Positions 44,151 to 56,404 of a stretch of 64,000 bases of DNA are shown here, piece after piece. The notes under the pieces are model-generated. The model ran no database searches and was not told where the DNA came from. It saw nothing but the letters and a program-made list of their open reading frames with translations. Numbering within the stretch: the first letter of the stretch is position 1; each line of letters starts with the position of its first letter. Source of the stretch: Methylocaldum marinum. GTDB lineage: Bacteria; Pseudomonadota; Gammaproteobacteria; Methylococcales; Methylococcaceae. The position numbers and the translations under genes were made by a program. The DNA lies in the NCBI RefSeq assembly GCF_003584645.1, contig NZ_AP017928.1, positions 2,828,395 to 2,892,394 of the forward strand, given 5' to 3'.

Positions 44151-44942
44151 ATGCACCCCGTTCGTCATTGGCTACCCTCCCGTTTTCTGCGCTACTCCGT
44201 GGCTTTCCAAGCCATCGGCGGAGCCGCCGCCCTGCTTGCGCCCGAAGGATCGACACTGTTTCTCGAGGCTCTAGCCGCCAATCATGCGATCGTGTTCGGC
44301 GCAAGCTTCTGGCCCACGGGCCCGCTGCTCGGCCCGAACCTCACCCGGCTTCCCGCCGAACGGGCGGAACTGAGGGAAATCGCACTGACATTCGACGATG
44401 GTCCCGATATCGAGACCACACCGAAAGTGCTCGATCTTTTGGATCGCTATCGAACCCAAGCCAGTTTTTTTTGCATCGCCTCCAGAGCCGAAAGGTATCC
44501 GGAGCTGACTCGCGAAATCGTATCGCGGGGTCATCGCATCGAAAATCACTCGTATCGCCACGCCCATACTTTCGCCTTGAGCGGTATCGGCGGTTTCAAG
44601 GAAGAAATCGGGCGAGCTCAAGCGGTGCTTACCGATCTTACAGGTTTTGCTCCGCGTTATTTCAGGGCTCCCGTCGGCATGCGAAACCCGTGGCTGCAAC
44701 CGGTGCTGAGCAGCCTGGATCTGTCCTTGGTATCGTGGACGCGGCGGGGTTACGATGCCGTACTCGGCGATCCGCAGAAGATCGTTTGGCGTTTGTCGAG
44801 AAACCTCCGTGGCGGAGACATTCTGCTGTTGCACGACGGCTCCGCGGCCCGCGACCGCAATGGCCGCCCCGCGGTACTGGAAGCCCTGCCGAGATTGCTG
44901 GACGAAGTCTTTCGGCTGAATCTCACGCCCGTACCGCTATGA
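44151..44942 (+). CDS. Polysaccharide deacetylase (NodB/CE4 domain)
   Basis: A 263-residue protein. The CE4 motif 1 is TFDDGPD (80-86), motif 2 is the metal-binding ENHSYRHAH (about 128-136), motif 3 is YFRAPVGMRNPW and motif 5 is ILLLHDG. A hydrophobic N-terminal stretch (VAFQAIGGAAALLAPEGS) may be a membrane anchor. The family removes N- or O-acetyl groups from glycans. ATG 44151 is chosen because the motif spacing then matches the family. The following lipoprotein and methyltransferase genes are on the same strand. Confidence 0.85.
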   Translation: MHPVRHWLPSRFLRYSVAFQAIGGAAALLAPEGSTLFLEALAANHAIVFGASFWPTGPLLGPNLTRLPAERAELREIALTFDDGPDIETTPKVLDLLDRYRTQASFFCIASRAERYPELTREIVSRGHRIENHSYRHAHTFALSGIGGFKEEIGRAQAVLTDLTGFAPRYFRAPVGMRNPWLQPVLSSLDLSLVSWTRRGYDAVLGDPQKIVWRLSRNLRGGDILLLHDGSAARDRNGRPAVLEALPRLLDEVFRLNLTPVPL

Positions 44943-45140
44943 CGAATCCGAGCTTCCTCAAACTGCCGAGTTCGCCACGGACGCCGGATCGAAGCTAAGT
45001 TGGTATCGGACGGTTATTGCGGTGAATGCTGTTCGTTTGCAGAATCCACCCGGACAATAGACGATGATCGGCGGAACGCCGGTCCTATTTGTTTTATTCC
45101 GGGAATTTCCGTCAACTTTAACCAAAAAAGAGAAAAAACA

Positions 45141-45536
45141 ATGAAATTCAAATCTGCACTCGTCGCCCTGTTCGTTGCTGCATTCGTTCTGCTGGCCGGC
45201 TGCCGGACATCCCCGGTATACAACGTCTATAATGCGCCGGTCATGGTGACGGGCACCAAGCCTTATACCTCCGGCGACGTCGAGAAAGCCATCATCCGAG
45301 CCGGCGCTTCACTGGGCTGGCAAATCAGGAAAGTGGCGCCCGGAAAGCTCATCGGAACCTTGTTCATCCGCTCCCACATGGCCGAAGTGGACATCGCCTA
45401 CGGCAAGGACAAATACGATATTCGCTACAGGAACAGCAATAATCTGAACTACGACGGCATCAAGATTCACAGCAATTACAACGGCTGGATTCAGAATCTC
45501 GATAATGCCATCAAACGTGAGCTGTTAAGTCTGTAA
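45141..45536 (+). CDS. Small lipoprotein, unknown function
   Basis: A 131-residue secreted lipoprotein. The signal peptide MKFKSALVALFVAAFVLLAGC ends in a lipobox cysteine at residue 21. The mature part (DVEKAIIRAGASLGWQIRKV, then a segment with YGKDKYDIRYRNSNN) looks like a small alpha/beta domain of the kind seen in outer-membrane lipoproteins. A purine-rich AAAAAAGAGAAAA lies before ATG 45141. It is followed eight bases after its stop by the methyltransferase. I do not recognise a family. Confidence 0.75.
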   Translation: MKFKSALVALFVAAFVLLAGCRTSPVYNVYNAPVMVTGTKPYTSGDVEKAIIRAGASLGWQIRKVAPGKLIGTLFIRSHMAEVDIAYGKDKYDIRYRNSNNLNYDGIKIHSNYNGWIQNLDNAIKRELLSL

Positions 45537-45544
45537 GTTGAGCA

Positions 45545-46225
45545 GTGGTTTTCGATTTCGGCCTTCTGGCCGAACATGCGGCCCGTCGCTACCGGCCGGC
45601 GGGCCGCTTCACCGAGGGATTCGTACGCGGCAAGTTGCGGCATGACCCCGTGTACTCCCATCTGATTTCCAACCCGAACTGGCTTCCCCAAAGCGGGCTC
45701 ATTCTAGACCTGGGCTGCGGGAGAGGCATTCTTTTAAGTCTATTGTCGGAAGTTCGAAAACGAGCTCTGACCGCACTGTACGACGTGCGGCTCTGCGGCC
45801 TAGACTTGCGCACCAAGGATATCGCAGCCGCCAGGCGGGCCTTGGGCGATGAGGCAGAAATCAAGCTTGCCGACGTCCGCAGTGCTGCCCTCCCCGCCCC
45901 CGGAGCCGTTGTCCTGCTGGACCTTTTACTATATCTCCGGGCGGAGGAACAGGAGACTCTGCTCAAACGGATCGCCGACAGTTTACCCGCAGGCGGCACG
46001 TTGGTAATGCGGGAAGCGGATGCCGCTTCAGGCCTGAGCTTTCGCGCCACACGGACGGCTGAACGCCTGTGCGCCTTGGCGCGAGGCCAATTTAGCCAGC
46101 GCTATCATTACCGCAGCGAGACGGAATGGCGAGATCTACTCGAAGGACTGGGTTTCACCGTGGAAACGGCTCCGATGAGCAAAGGCACACCGTTCGCCAA
46201 CGTGCTGTTCATTGCTCACCTCTGA
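45545..46225 (+). CDS. Class I SAM-dependent methyltransferase
   Basis: A 226-residue protein with SAM-binding motif I LDLGCGRGILLSLL (about 57-70), an acidic motif II GLDLRTKDIAAA and motif IV VVLLDLLLYLRAEEQ. Starts on GTG at 45545, eight bases after the lipoprotein stop. The acceptor is unknown. Small methyltransferases of this type occur in lipid, quinone and aryl-polyene pathways, but nothing nearby settles the question. Confidence 0.8.
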   Translation: MVFDFGLLAEHAARRYRPAGRFTEGFVRGKLRHDPVYSHLISNPNWLPQSGLILDLGCGRGILLSLLSEVRKRALTALYDVRLCGLDLRTKDIAAARRALGDEAEIKLADVRSAALPAPGAVVLLDLLLYLRAEEQETLLKRIADSLPAGGTLVMREADAASGLSFRATRTAERLCALARGQFSQRYHYRSETEWRDLLEGLGFTVETAPMSKGTPFANVLFIAHL

Positions 46226-46275
46226 TCCCGCCGCATCGGAGGAAAATCATCGTCGATTACAATAACCGGAGTTCG

Positions 46276-46827
46276 TTATTCTTCTCCGTCGTCGTCTTCT
46301 TCTACGACCTTGAACTCGCCCTTCTTTATCAACATGATTTCTTTCTTTTTGGAGGCCCGACCAATGAACTCGGTCCCCAAGGTATAGGTGCCAAGTCTGG
46401 CTTGCTTGGGAACCTCGATGATGGCATTGACTTCCCAACGGCCGGGCTTGAGCTCAAAAGCCTGGGAACCGTCATAAATGCGTCTGCCCTTGTAATAAAT
46501 CTTCCTGTAGAGGGTTCCCGTGTAGGTTTTATCAGGGCTGCCGGAGCAGAGGACATAAGTGAAATGATGGGTCAACTGCGCACCCGCCACCACTGCTTCG
46601 GGCGTCAACCGCTGCTCCTCGAGAAACGAGAAAGGGAGAGCTTTCGCGGCGCCGCAGTCATACTCCGTCCACACGTCTTCCGCTGAAGCAATCAGAAATT
46701 CGCCCACCTTATCGGCGTTTGATTCTTGCGTTTCAGGCGGGACGACGGAAACGACTTCCTTTGGCGGGGTAGACTTGCACGCAACCAAGGCCAAGCACAG
46801 TAACGGGATTGTTTTTTTTATAGGCAT
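46276..46827 (-). CDS. Predicted lipoprotein downstream of a Ser/Thr kinase
   Basis: A 183-residue lipoprotein. The signal MPIKKTIPLLCLALVAC has a lipobox Cys at residue 17. A linker with PKEVVSVVPPETQ and a beta-rich domain with LYRKIYYKGRRIYDGSQAF follow, and the C-terminus is acidic (EEDDDGEE). The start at 46827 follows GGAGAGAT. It lies 48 bases after the kinase gene on the same strand and may be a substrate, sensor partner or unrelated envelope protein. The family is unknown. Confidence 0.7.
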   Translation of the reverse strand: MPIKKTIPLLCLALVACKSTPPKEVVSVVPPETQESNADKVGEFLIASAEDVWTEYDCGAAKALPFSFLEEQRLTPEAVVAGAQLTHHFTYVLCSGSPDKTYTGTLYRKIYYKGRRIYDGSQAFELKPGRWEVNAIIEVPKQARLGTYTLGTEFIGRASKKKEIMLIKKGEFKVVEEDDDGEE

Positions 46828-46875
46828 TAAGGATCTCTCCAATATTCACTACTACCGATCAGCGGAAACTGCGCA

Positions 46876-48393
46876 TCATTCCGAAATGATCTGCCACCCG
46901 CCGTCTACGCGCTTGCTGGGCGGGCGGCGGCGCGCCGTGCTTTTTTTCTTAACTGCTTTCTTTACCGCTTTCACCGGGAAACTTTCGGGCTTTTTCGAGA
47001 GACTTGTCCTCTTATCGTTCGCAGCGACATTCGATGCAGCCGGGCGAGCAGGCTGATCCACCACCGGAACCGCTTTCTCTACCGGAATTTCAGGGGACGT
47101 CTCGGCCGGCACCGGCGGCGGTTCAGGCGCTTGCGCCTGAACCGGGTGTTGGGGAGGCCGATCTTTCAGTTCGACTGGACTCGGTTCAACAGTCTTGTTA
47201 GGAGTTTCACGAGGCGCTGCCACAGGCAGAAGATCGGGGGATTTTTCCAGACCCCGGAGCTGAAGAGTCTCTGCGGCAATGCTCGGACCGGATGGTTCGG
47301 ATTCCACCGCGACCGGAGCGGCCGGCATGGATTTTTCATGACGATCGCCAATCGCCAGAAAAGCGATTAGCGGCAGCGACGCCAGTACCGCGATCCCCTT
47401 GATCCGTTGCCGGAGATAAGCAGCCGCCGCGGACACGGCGCCGGCCGGTTCTCCGACCAGAAGCCGCGTCTTTTCTTCTTTGAGAGGCTCACCGTCATCC
47501 AGAGGCGTTCCACCAAACCATGGCCCTTTGCCACTCAAACCTGCCGCGGCTTCTTCGATCGAGGGATCAGCCGTCGAGTCGTTCAAAAAAGCTTCCAGAT
47601 CGGAACGAAATTCGGCCGCGCTCTGATAGCGATCCTGCGGGGACTTGGCGAGAGCACGTAGAACCACGACTTCCAGCCCCCGCGGGAGTTGCGACACGAA
47701 CTTCCTGGGAGATTCGGGAGTTTCTTCAACCATCGCCCGGATCATTTCATAATTGGTGTTCCGGTTGAAAGGCACATGACCGGTCAGCATCTCGTAAAGC
47801 ACTACGCCGATAGCATAGATGTCGGCCCGGAAGTCGATATCCTGGCCCCGGATCTGCTCGGGCGACATATAGCGGAGAGTGCCCACGAGGACGCCGGACT
47901 GGGTCAGACCGTTGGTTTCCAGCATACGGGCCACACCGAAATCCATCAGCTTGACTATGCCGGTCTGGGTCAAGATCAGGTTCGACGGCTTGATATCGCG
48001 GTGGATCACCTTGAGGATGTGAGCGTGCTCGAGGCCGTGCAGGGCCTGACAGATCAGCGGCACGGCGGTCTGCCACGGGATCGGACCGTAGCGCTTGATG
48101 AGTCGATCCAGCGTCTCGCCGCGCACGAATTCGAGCACCATGAAATACTTTTCCCCATCCCGGAACATGTGATGGAGCGTAACGATGTGCTGATGATTGA
48201 GACGGGCGAGAGTGATGGCTTCCTTCTGGAAGCGTTTGACGAGATCCGGCTGGTGCGTCAGTTCCGGACGCAGCAATTTCAGGGCGACCTCCCGCTCCAG
48301 CATGACGTCCACGCCCCTGAAAACCGTGCCCATTCCGCCTTCACCGACAAGCTCCAGAAGCTTGTAGCCTCCCACAACGGAACCTAAGTGCAT
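46876..48393 (-). CDS. Serine/threonine protein kinase (PknB-like) with Pro-rich tail
   Basis: A 505-residue kinase. The glycine loop is GEGGMGTVF (18-26), the ATP-lysine is in VALK (Lys39), the catalytic loop is HRDIKPSN (131-138) and DFG is at 151-153, so it should be active. The kinase domain ends near 270. A low-complexity region with a single hydrophobic segment near 335-350 (IKGIAVLASLPLIAFLAIG) and a long proline/lysine-rich C-terminus follow, suggesting a membrane-anchored kinase whose tail lies outside the cytosol. A lipoprotein gene is downstream. Confidence 0.9.
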   Translation of the reverse strand: MHLGSVVGGYKLLELVGEGGMGTVFRGVDVMLEREVALKLLRPELTHQPDLVKRFQKEAITLARLNHQHIVTLHHMFRDGEKYFMVLEFVRGETLDRLIKRYGPIPWQTAVPLICQALHGLEHAHILKVIHRDIKPSNLILTQTGIVKLMDFGVARMLETNGLTQSGVLVGTLRYMSPEQIRGQDIDFRADIYAIGVVLYEMLTGHVPFNRNTNYEMIRAMVEETPESPRKFVSQLPRGLEVVVLRALAKSPQDRYQSAAEFRSDLEAFLNDSTADPSIEEAAAGLSGKGPWFGGTPLDDGEPLKEEKTRLLVGEPAGAVSAAAAYLRQRIKGIAVLASLPLIAFLAIGDRHEKSMPAAPVAVESEPSGPSIAAETLQLRGLEKSPDLLPVAAPRETPNKTVEPSPVELKDRPPQHPVQAQAPEPPPVPAETSPEIPVEKAVPVVDQPARPAASNVAANDKRTSLSKKPESFPVKAVKKAVKKKSTARRRPPSKRVDGGWQIISE

Positions 48394-48801
48394 ATCTCCC
48401 CCCTATGCGGAGCTGGCACTACTCCGCGGACTCCTGAACGTCACTGTAATAAATAAACCTAAGGCCGAGCGCAATTTAGAGACCAAGCCTTTGGTACCGC
48501 CATATCCGGCCAAGCCCGGGGCTTGGTACGAGAGCCGCCGCGCAGATATCGCGTCCGATATCCCTACTACTCCTGGTGGCTCCGATTTTTACCTTACCCT
48601 CGTTTCCCTCGGTTGGCAACGGCTTCCTAAACACGATTCAGAGCGTGTTTCAGTTCGCGAGAATATTCAGCCCGCAGGCGGATGGCGGCGCCCCCGGAGT
48701 CAATCCGAGATGCTGCGGGAAGAAACCAAGCTGACTGTAACAACGGGCGACCCTGCCCCGGAATTATCCTTCAAAGACAAACCGGAATTCGCCATCCCGA
48801 A
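48394..48801. other. Intergenic region between the kinase and queF
   Basis: About 400 bases; it must hold the kinase promoter and the queF 3' end. I saw no repeat, RNA gene or convincing small ORF. Confidence 0.5.
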
Positions 48802-49191
48802 TCAGGGAAGATTGACCAGGTCTGGCGCTTTCCACGCGGAATCGCGGTGTTCCGCGACAACCGTGGTATAGATGCCTCCCCGTACATTAAACCTGGCGGT
48901 GACGCGCATGAAGTTCGGTGCACAGGCACTGACCAGGTCATCGAGCATCCGATTGGTCACCGCTTCGTGGAAGGCGCCCTCTTCGCGGAAAGACCAGATG
49001 TAAAGTTTCAGCGATTTGAGCTCCACGCAAGCTCTGTTGGGTACATATTCGATCAGAATGGTGGCGAAATCGGGCTGACCGGTCTTCGGGCACAGACAGG
49101 TGAACTCCGGAATTTCGATACGGATCGTGTAATTGCGGCCGGGCTGCGGATTATCGAAGATTTCGAGATCTTTGCTGGGTGCGGATGACAT
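48802..49191 (-). CDS. queF: NADPH-dependent 7-cyano-7-deazaguanine reductase QueF
   Basis: A 129-residue short-type QueF, which reduces preQ0 to preQ1 in queuosine biosynthesis. The nucleophilic Cys34 is in [17 protein letters not shown], and [20 protein letters not shown] (about 57-76) is the second signature with the substrate Glu. The start at 49191 gives the usual length; the frame extends eleven codons further to 49224 without a clear ribosome site. It is a single gene in this window. Confidence 0.95.
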   Translation of the reverse strand: MSSAPSKDLEIFDNPQPGRNYTIRIEIPEFTCLCPKTGQPDFATILIEYVPNRACVELKSLKLYIWSFREEGAFHEAVTNRMLDDLVSACAPNFMRVTARFNVRGGIYTTVVAEHRDSAWKAPDLVNLP

Positions 49192-49393
49192 AGAAACGGT
49201 ATAAGGAACTTCGCGGATAGGCATTGCAGAGGATCGGCGGCACCGAACGAGTCCGGAATCACGCCAAAGAAATTAGTCCGTTATAATAGCGCCCGGTTCC
49301 ATTACAAACCAGACTGACGGACTTGCCCGCTCTCGCGCCCCCCCTTCTATTCCCGCTGCCGCCCGCTACGGCGCAACACATCCGCCTCTTCTG

Positions 49394-52300
49394 ATGCGGC
49401 TGGACAAGATCAAACTCGCGGGCTTCAAGTCCTTCGTCGACCCCACATCGATTCCTCTCCCCGGAAATCTCGTGGGCATCGTCGGACCGAACGGCTGCGG
49501 CAAATCCAATATCATCGACGCGGTGCGCTGGGTGATGGGCGAGAGTTCCGCCAGGCACCTTCGCGGCGACACCATGGCCGACGTGATCTTCAACGGCTCC
49601 AGTACGCGCAAGCCGGTAGGCCTGGCTTCGGTTGAACTGATCTTCGACAACGGCGAGGGCAAGGCACCGGGCGAATTCGCCAAATACCGGGAAATCTCGA
49701 TCAAACGCCAGGTCACCCGAGACGGGCAATCGACTTATCTTCTGAACGGCGCGCGCTGCCGCCGCAAGGACATCACCGATCTATTCCTCGGCACCGGCCT
49801 GGGCTCGCGCAGCTACGCGATCATCGAGCAAGGCACCATTTCCCGTCTGATCGAAGCCAAGCCCGACGAACTCCGCGAGATCATCGAGGAAGCGGCGGGG
49901 ATCTCGAAATACAAGGAAAGGCGCCACGAAACCGAGCTCCGCATGGGCCACACCCAGGAAAACCTCGACCGGCTGCAAGACTTGCGCGACGAGGTAGCGA
50001 AGCAATTGGCCAATCTTCAGCGCCAGGCCAAGAAGGCGGAAAAATATACCGCGCTGAAACAGGAGGAGCGCCGCTACAAGGAGCAATTGCTGGCCATCCG
50101 CTGGCGCAGATACGACGAACTTCTGCGCGATCACCAGAAATCCCTGGCCGCCTCCGAGCAGCTGTTCAAGCAACTGGTCGGCGAAGACAACCGCTTGAAC
50201 GCGTCTCTGGAGCAGTACCGCGACCGCCACGAAGCACTGCAGCATCAACTCGGCGAACATCAAGGCCGCTATTACGAACTCGGCGCCGAAATCAGCCGGC
50301 TCGACCAGACCATCAAGCATGCCCGCAAGACGCGTGAAACCCTGATCCAGGAACAAGCCCGGCTCCACGGCGAAAAAGAACAGGCCCTTAATGATCTGGA
50401 AAACGACAAACGCCAGATTGAAACCGTGCGGGAAGAACTTGCTGCGGTCGAGGTTGGCCTCGAACAGGCCCTGGCCGCCGAAACCGAGGCGGTCAGACAT
50501 CGTGATGAAGCAGACCGCGCCCTCAGAAATCTGCGCCAGGCGTTCGAATCGCTGAGCGCCGAGATCAACCGTTTCAAAGGCCAGGCCGAGATCCAGAGAT
50601 CGCGTATGAAGCAACTGGAACACCAGGAACGCCAGCTCCAATCCCGGCGCGAACGCCTGGAAGCCGAACGTGCCGATCTCGAGACCACCGTGCAAACCGA
50701 AGGACTCGAAGAACTACAGCAGGAGCTGGCCGAACTCGAAGCCGAACGCGCGACGCTGCACGAGCGGCTGCAAAGCCTGAGCGACAGGATTCGGGAGGAA
50801 CGCGATCGGGCCAAGGCCCGTCAGGACGAACTGAATGCCTGCCGCGCCGAAGTCCATGGCGTGCAGGGCAAGATCAGCTCGCTGGAAACGCTGCAACAGC
50901 ACGCCATGGGCAAGGACCGCGCCGCGATCAGAAAATGGCTGGCGGAACGCGATCTCGATAATGCCGCTCGCCTGGCCGAACACCTGGACGTTAGCCCGGG
51001 CTGGGAGACGGCCGTGGAACGCGTTCTCGGCAGCTACCTCGAAGCCCTCTGCGTCGAAGGACCGGACTTCTACTGGCCGCATCTGGATGGGCTTCCCGGC
51101 GAATCCCTGGGTTTTTTTGAAACCCGCTCGACCGATGCGAACGGTGTACCGGCCGCGGAAAAACTCATCGCGAAGGTTCAATCCCCCTGGGACCTCGGCC
51201 CGCTGCTCGGCGCCGTGTACTGCGCGGACGATCTCGCGGCGGCAAAAGCTCTGAGCGAGCGCCTGGCGGATCACGAATCGGTCGTGACCGCGGACGGCAT
51301 TCATCTGGGCCGGGGCTGGCTGGCGGTCCGCAAGCCGGACGACGGCAAAGCCGGCATGATCAAGCGGGAGCGCGATCTGCGAGAGTTGAAGGCACGGCGC
51401 GACGGCTTGCTGGAGAAAACCCGGGCACTGGAGCAGGACCTCGCCGAAGCCGATCAGGCGGTAAAGGACGCTGAGCACGAGCGGGAGCATCTGCAGGCGA
51501 AGGAGCGCAGCCTGGGGGCCGATCAGGCCCGGCTCAAGGCCGAAGCCAGCGCGGCCGCGGCGCGCTGCGAACAGGCCGCGAAGCGGCTCCGGCAGCTCGA
51601 ACATGAACTGGTCGATCTGGAAGAAAATCAGTCTCAAGCCATCGAAGAAACCGCCGAAGCCAGAACCGGTCTGATCGAGGCCGAAGAACGCCTCGCCGAA
51701 CTGGAACCGAAAACGGCTGACCACGCCGTCCGGCGGGAGGAGCTGGAAGTTCTCCTCGGCAATGCCGACACATCCCTGCAAGCGGCGCGAGACGGGGTCC
51801 ACGAACTCAAGACTCGTCTGGAAACACTGAAATCCGCCGAAGGCTTGACCCGGAAACATTTGGAACGGGCGCAGCACCTGTACGATCAGTCGCTGGGACG
51901 GTTGGAAACCGTCAGCGCACAAATGAGCGAGGCGGAAACGCCGGTCGAGGAGGAACAGGCCCGCTTGGACGAGCTGTCGGAACAGCGCGTCGAGGTCGAG
52001 CGGGCTTTGTCGGATTTGCGCAAACGTTCCGGCGAACTGGAAGCCGAAACGCGCCGCATCGACGAAGCCCGAATCCGCAATCAAAGGGATCTGGAGAACC
52101 TCAAGCAGCGCCTCGAACAAGCCAAACTGGAGCTACAAGCGAACGAGGTGCGCCGGCAAACGGTACAGGAACAATTCGAAGAACTGGGCGCTGTGGCGGA
52201 GGCGGTTTTGGCCGAGCTCCCGGACGACGCCGACGAGAAAATCTGGCAGAAGCGAGTCGCCGAACTCGGAGAGGAAATCATCAGGCTGGGCGCGGTCAAT

Positions 52301-52900
52301 CTGACGGCGATGGAAGAATACCTGGCCCAATCGGAACGGATGAAATTTCTCGATCAACAGCACCAGGATCTGACCGAGTCTCTGGCCACGCTGCGAGAAG
52401 CCATCGAGAAAATCGACCGCGAATGCCGGACCCGCTTCAAGGAAACCTTCGACCGGGTAAACGCCGGCCTGCAACGGATGTTTCCCAAGCTTTTCGGCGG
52501 CGGGCAGGCGTCGCTGGATCTCACCGAACGCGACTTGCTGCATACCGGCGTCAGCATCATGGCACGGCCGCCCGGCAAGCGGAACAGTTCGATTCATCTG
52601 TTGTCGGGCGGCGAAAAGGCGCTCACGGCAGTCGCACTGGTTTTCGCCATCTTCGAACTCAACCCGGCACCCTTCTGCCTGCTCGACGAAGTCGACGCCC
52701 CGCTGGACGACGCCAATGTCGGCCGCTTCAGCCAGTTGGTCAAGGAAATGTCCGAAAAGGTACAATTCCTGTTCATTTCGCATAATAAGGTGACGATGGA
52801 AATCGCCCAGCATTTGGCCGGCGTCACCATGAAAGAACCCGGCGTATCCCGTATCGTCGCGGTGGATATCGACGCCGCAGTGGAAATGTCGGCGGTTTGA
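49394..52900 (+). CDS. smc: Chromosome segregation ATPase SMC
   Basis: An 1168-residue SMC. It begins MRLDKIKLAGFKSFVD with Walker A GPNGCGKSN near 32-40. Two long coiled-coil arms flank a hinge around 510-660 (for example GMIKRERDLRELKARRDG after it). The C-terminal head has the signature LSGGEKALTAVAL and Walker B FCLLDEVDAPLDD. It folds the chromosome together with ScpAB. Full length. It heads the smc-zipA-ligA block, with 110 bases to zipA. Confidence 0.96.
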   Translation: MRLDKIKLAGFKSFVDPTSIPLPGNLVGIVGPNGCGKSNIIDAVRWVMGESSARHLRGDTMADVIFNGSSTRKPVGLASVELIFDNGEGKAPGEFAKYREISIKRQVTRDGQSTYLLNGARCRRKDITDLFLGTGLGSRSYAIIEQGTISRLIEAKPDELREIIEEAAGISKYKERRHETELRMGHTQENLDRLQDLRDEVAKQLANLQRQAKKAEKYTALKQEERRYKEQLLAIRWRRYDELLRDHQKSLAASEQLFKQLVGEDNRLNASLEQYRDRHEALQHQLGEHQGRYYELGAEISRLDQTIKHARKTRETLIQEQARLHGEKEQALNDLENDKRQIETVREELAAVEVGLEQALAAETEAVRHRDEADRALRNLRQAFESLSAEINRFKGQAEIQRSRMKQLEHQERQLQSRRERLEAERADLETTVQTEGLEELQQELAELEAERATLHERLQSLSDRIREERDRAKARQDELNACRAEVHGVQGKISSLETLQQHAMGKDRAAIRKWLAERDLDNAARLAEHLDVSPGWETAVERVLGSYLEALCVEGPDFYWPHLDGLPGESLGFFETRSTDANGVPAAEKLIAKVQSPWDLGPLLGAVYCADDLAAAKALSERLADHESVVTADGIHLGRGWLAVRKPDDGKAGMIKRERDLRELKARRDGLLEKTRALEQDLAEADQAVKDAEHEREHLQAKERSLGADQARLKAEASAAAARCEQAAKRLRQLEHELVDLEENQSQAIEETAEARTGLIEAEERLAELEPKTADHAVRREELEVLLGNADTSLQAARDGVHELKTRLETLKSAEGLTRKHLERAQHLYDQSLGRLETVSAQMSEAETPVEEEQARLDELSEQRVEVERALSDLRKRSGELEAETRRIDEARIRNQRDLENLKQRLEQAKLELQANEVRRQTVQEQFEELGAVAEAVLAELPDDADEKIWQKRVAELGEEIIRLGAVNLTAMEEYLAQSERMKFLDQQHQDLTESLATLREAIEKIDRECRTRFKETFDRVNAGLQRMFPKLFGGGQASLDLTERDLLHTGVSIMARPPGKRNSSIHLLSGGEKALTAVALVFAIFELNPAPFCLLDEVDAPLDDANVGRFSQLVKEMSEKVQFLFISHNKVTMEIAQHLAGVTMKEPGVSRIVAVDIDAAVEMSAV

Positions 52901-53010
52901 AAGCGTAATGGATTTCAGTTCCGCGCGGGCCGCGCGCCCGCATGAGATAACTTTGCCGCCGTTGGCGGCTTCCTTATTTCCAGGCTGTCCGACAGCCTTT
53001 GAGGAAACAG

Positions 53011-55754
<2,744 letters not shown>

Positions 55755-56094
55755 AAAGGTAGGCGATGCGTCCCCTGCGGCTCCGCGAAAATCGGCAAGG
55801 GATTGCCGACTACCACTAGAGCATCTCCGAATCTACCCTACGGGAGCTCGTGAGTAGGTCGGCAATCCCTTGCCGACACCGCCGCCTGACCGATAGGTTC
55901 GTCGGCAAAGGATTGCCGACCTACGAACGTTTGAGTCGATCTACCTTGGCCGAAGGTGCCTACAACTGCTGCTAAGCCTGTTTCGCCGGATAAACGAGAT
56001 GAAAACGCTCCAGGCGCCGTTTCACTCCGCGATCACGCAGCCACGCGGGGCTATCCGCGGGATTGCCGCCCCAACATAGAGGCCGGGAATCGAC
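55755..56094. other. Intergenic region with a cluster of REP-like palindromes
   Basis: About 340 bases with no gene. It contains the three palindromic units at 55792-55810, 55858-55877 and 55901-55920. Confidence 0.6.
55792..55920. repeat. Three REP-like palindromes after ligA
   Basis: TCGGCAAGGGATTGCCGAC, GTCGGCAATCCCTTGCCGAC and GTCGGCAAAGGATTGCCGAC occur within 130 bases in alternating orientation. They are the same family as the copies near the IS110 gene. Such clusters can act as transcription terminators or supercoiling/gyrase sites. Confidence 0.75.
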
Positions 56095-56124
56095 AAAAAG
56101 AAAAAACCCACCATGAGGTGGGTC
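56095..56124 (-). terminator. Rho-independent terminator on the minus strand
   Basis: On the minus strand GACCCACC-TCAT-GGTGGG is followed by TTTTTTCTTTTTG. It ends leftward transcripts, either of the small frame at 56123-56326 or of the RND operon. Confidence 0.75.
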
Positions 56125-56326
56125 AAGAGGAGGAAGAACTCTTACCTATTGACAGCTCGGTAGCTCGCAAGTTCACGTTCACGCAACTTTTTGTTGCCCG
56201 ACCTCCACGATTTGTTGCGGTAACAGTCTCATCCACTCGGCGAGAAATCCCATCCTCATGGAGAAGAAGTGAGCCGATCGAAAACTGCTCCGCACCCTTC
56301 AAAACAAAATATGGATTCGGAACCAA
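56123..56326 (-). CDS. Small ORF ending at a terminator (67 aa, unknown)
   Basis: A 67-codon frame from TTG 56326 (VPNPYFVLKGAEQFSIGSLL) to a serine-rich end (IGKSSSSS). Its stop directly abuts the terminator hairpin, which is the main argument for a real 3' end. There is no ribosome site and an in-frame stop two codons upstream, so it may be a gene remnant or the tail of a longer decayed gene. Confidence 0.3.
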   Translation of the reverse strand: MVPNPYFVLKGAEQFSIGSLLLHEDGISRRVDETVTATNRGGRATKSCVNVNLRATELSIGKSSSSS

Positions 56327-56404
56327 ATGTCAGAGGTCAGTAATCGTTTACCGACATAGGTTTCTCGAGGTGTTACGCAATACCTGAGAAAGCTCCGTCA
56401 GCCT

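Noticed and set aside
55792..55920. CRISPR array
   Set aside because: The three palindromes alternate in orientation and spacing is irregular; they match dispersed REP units elsewhere.
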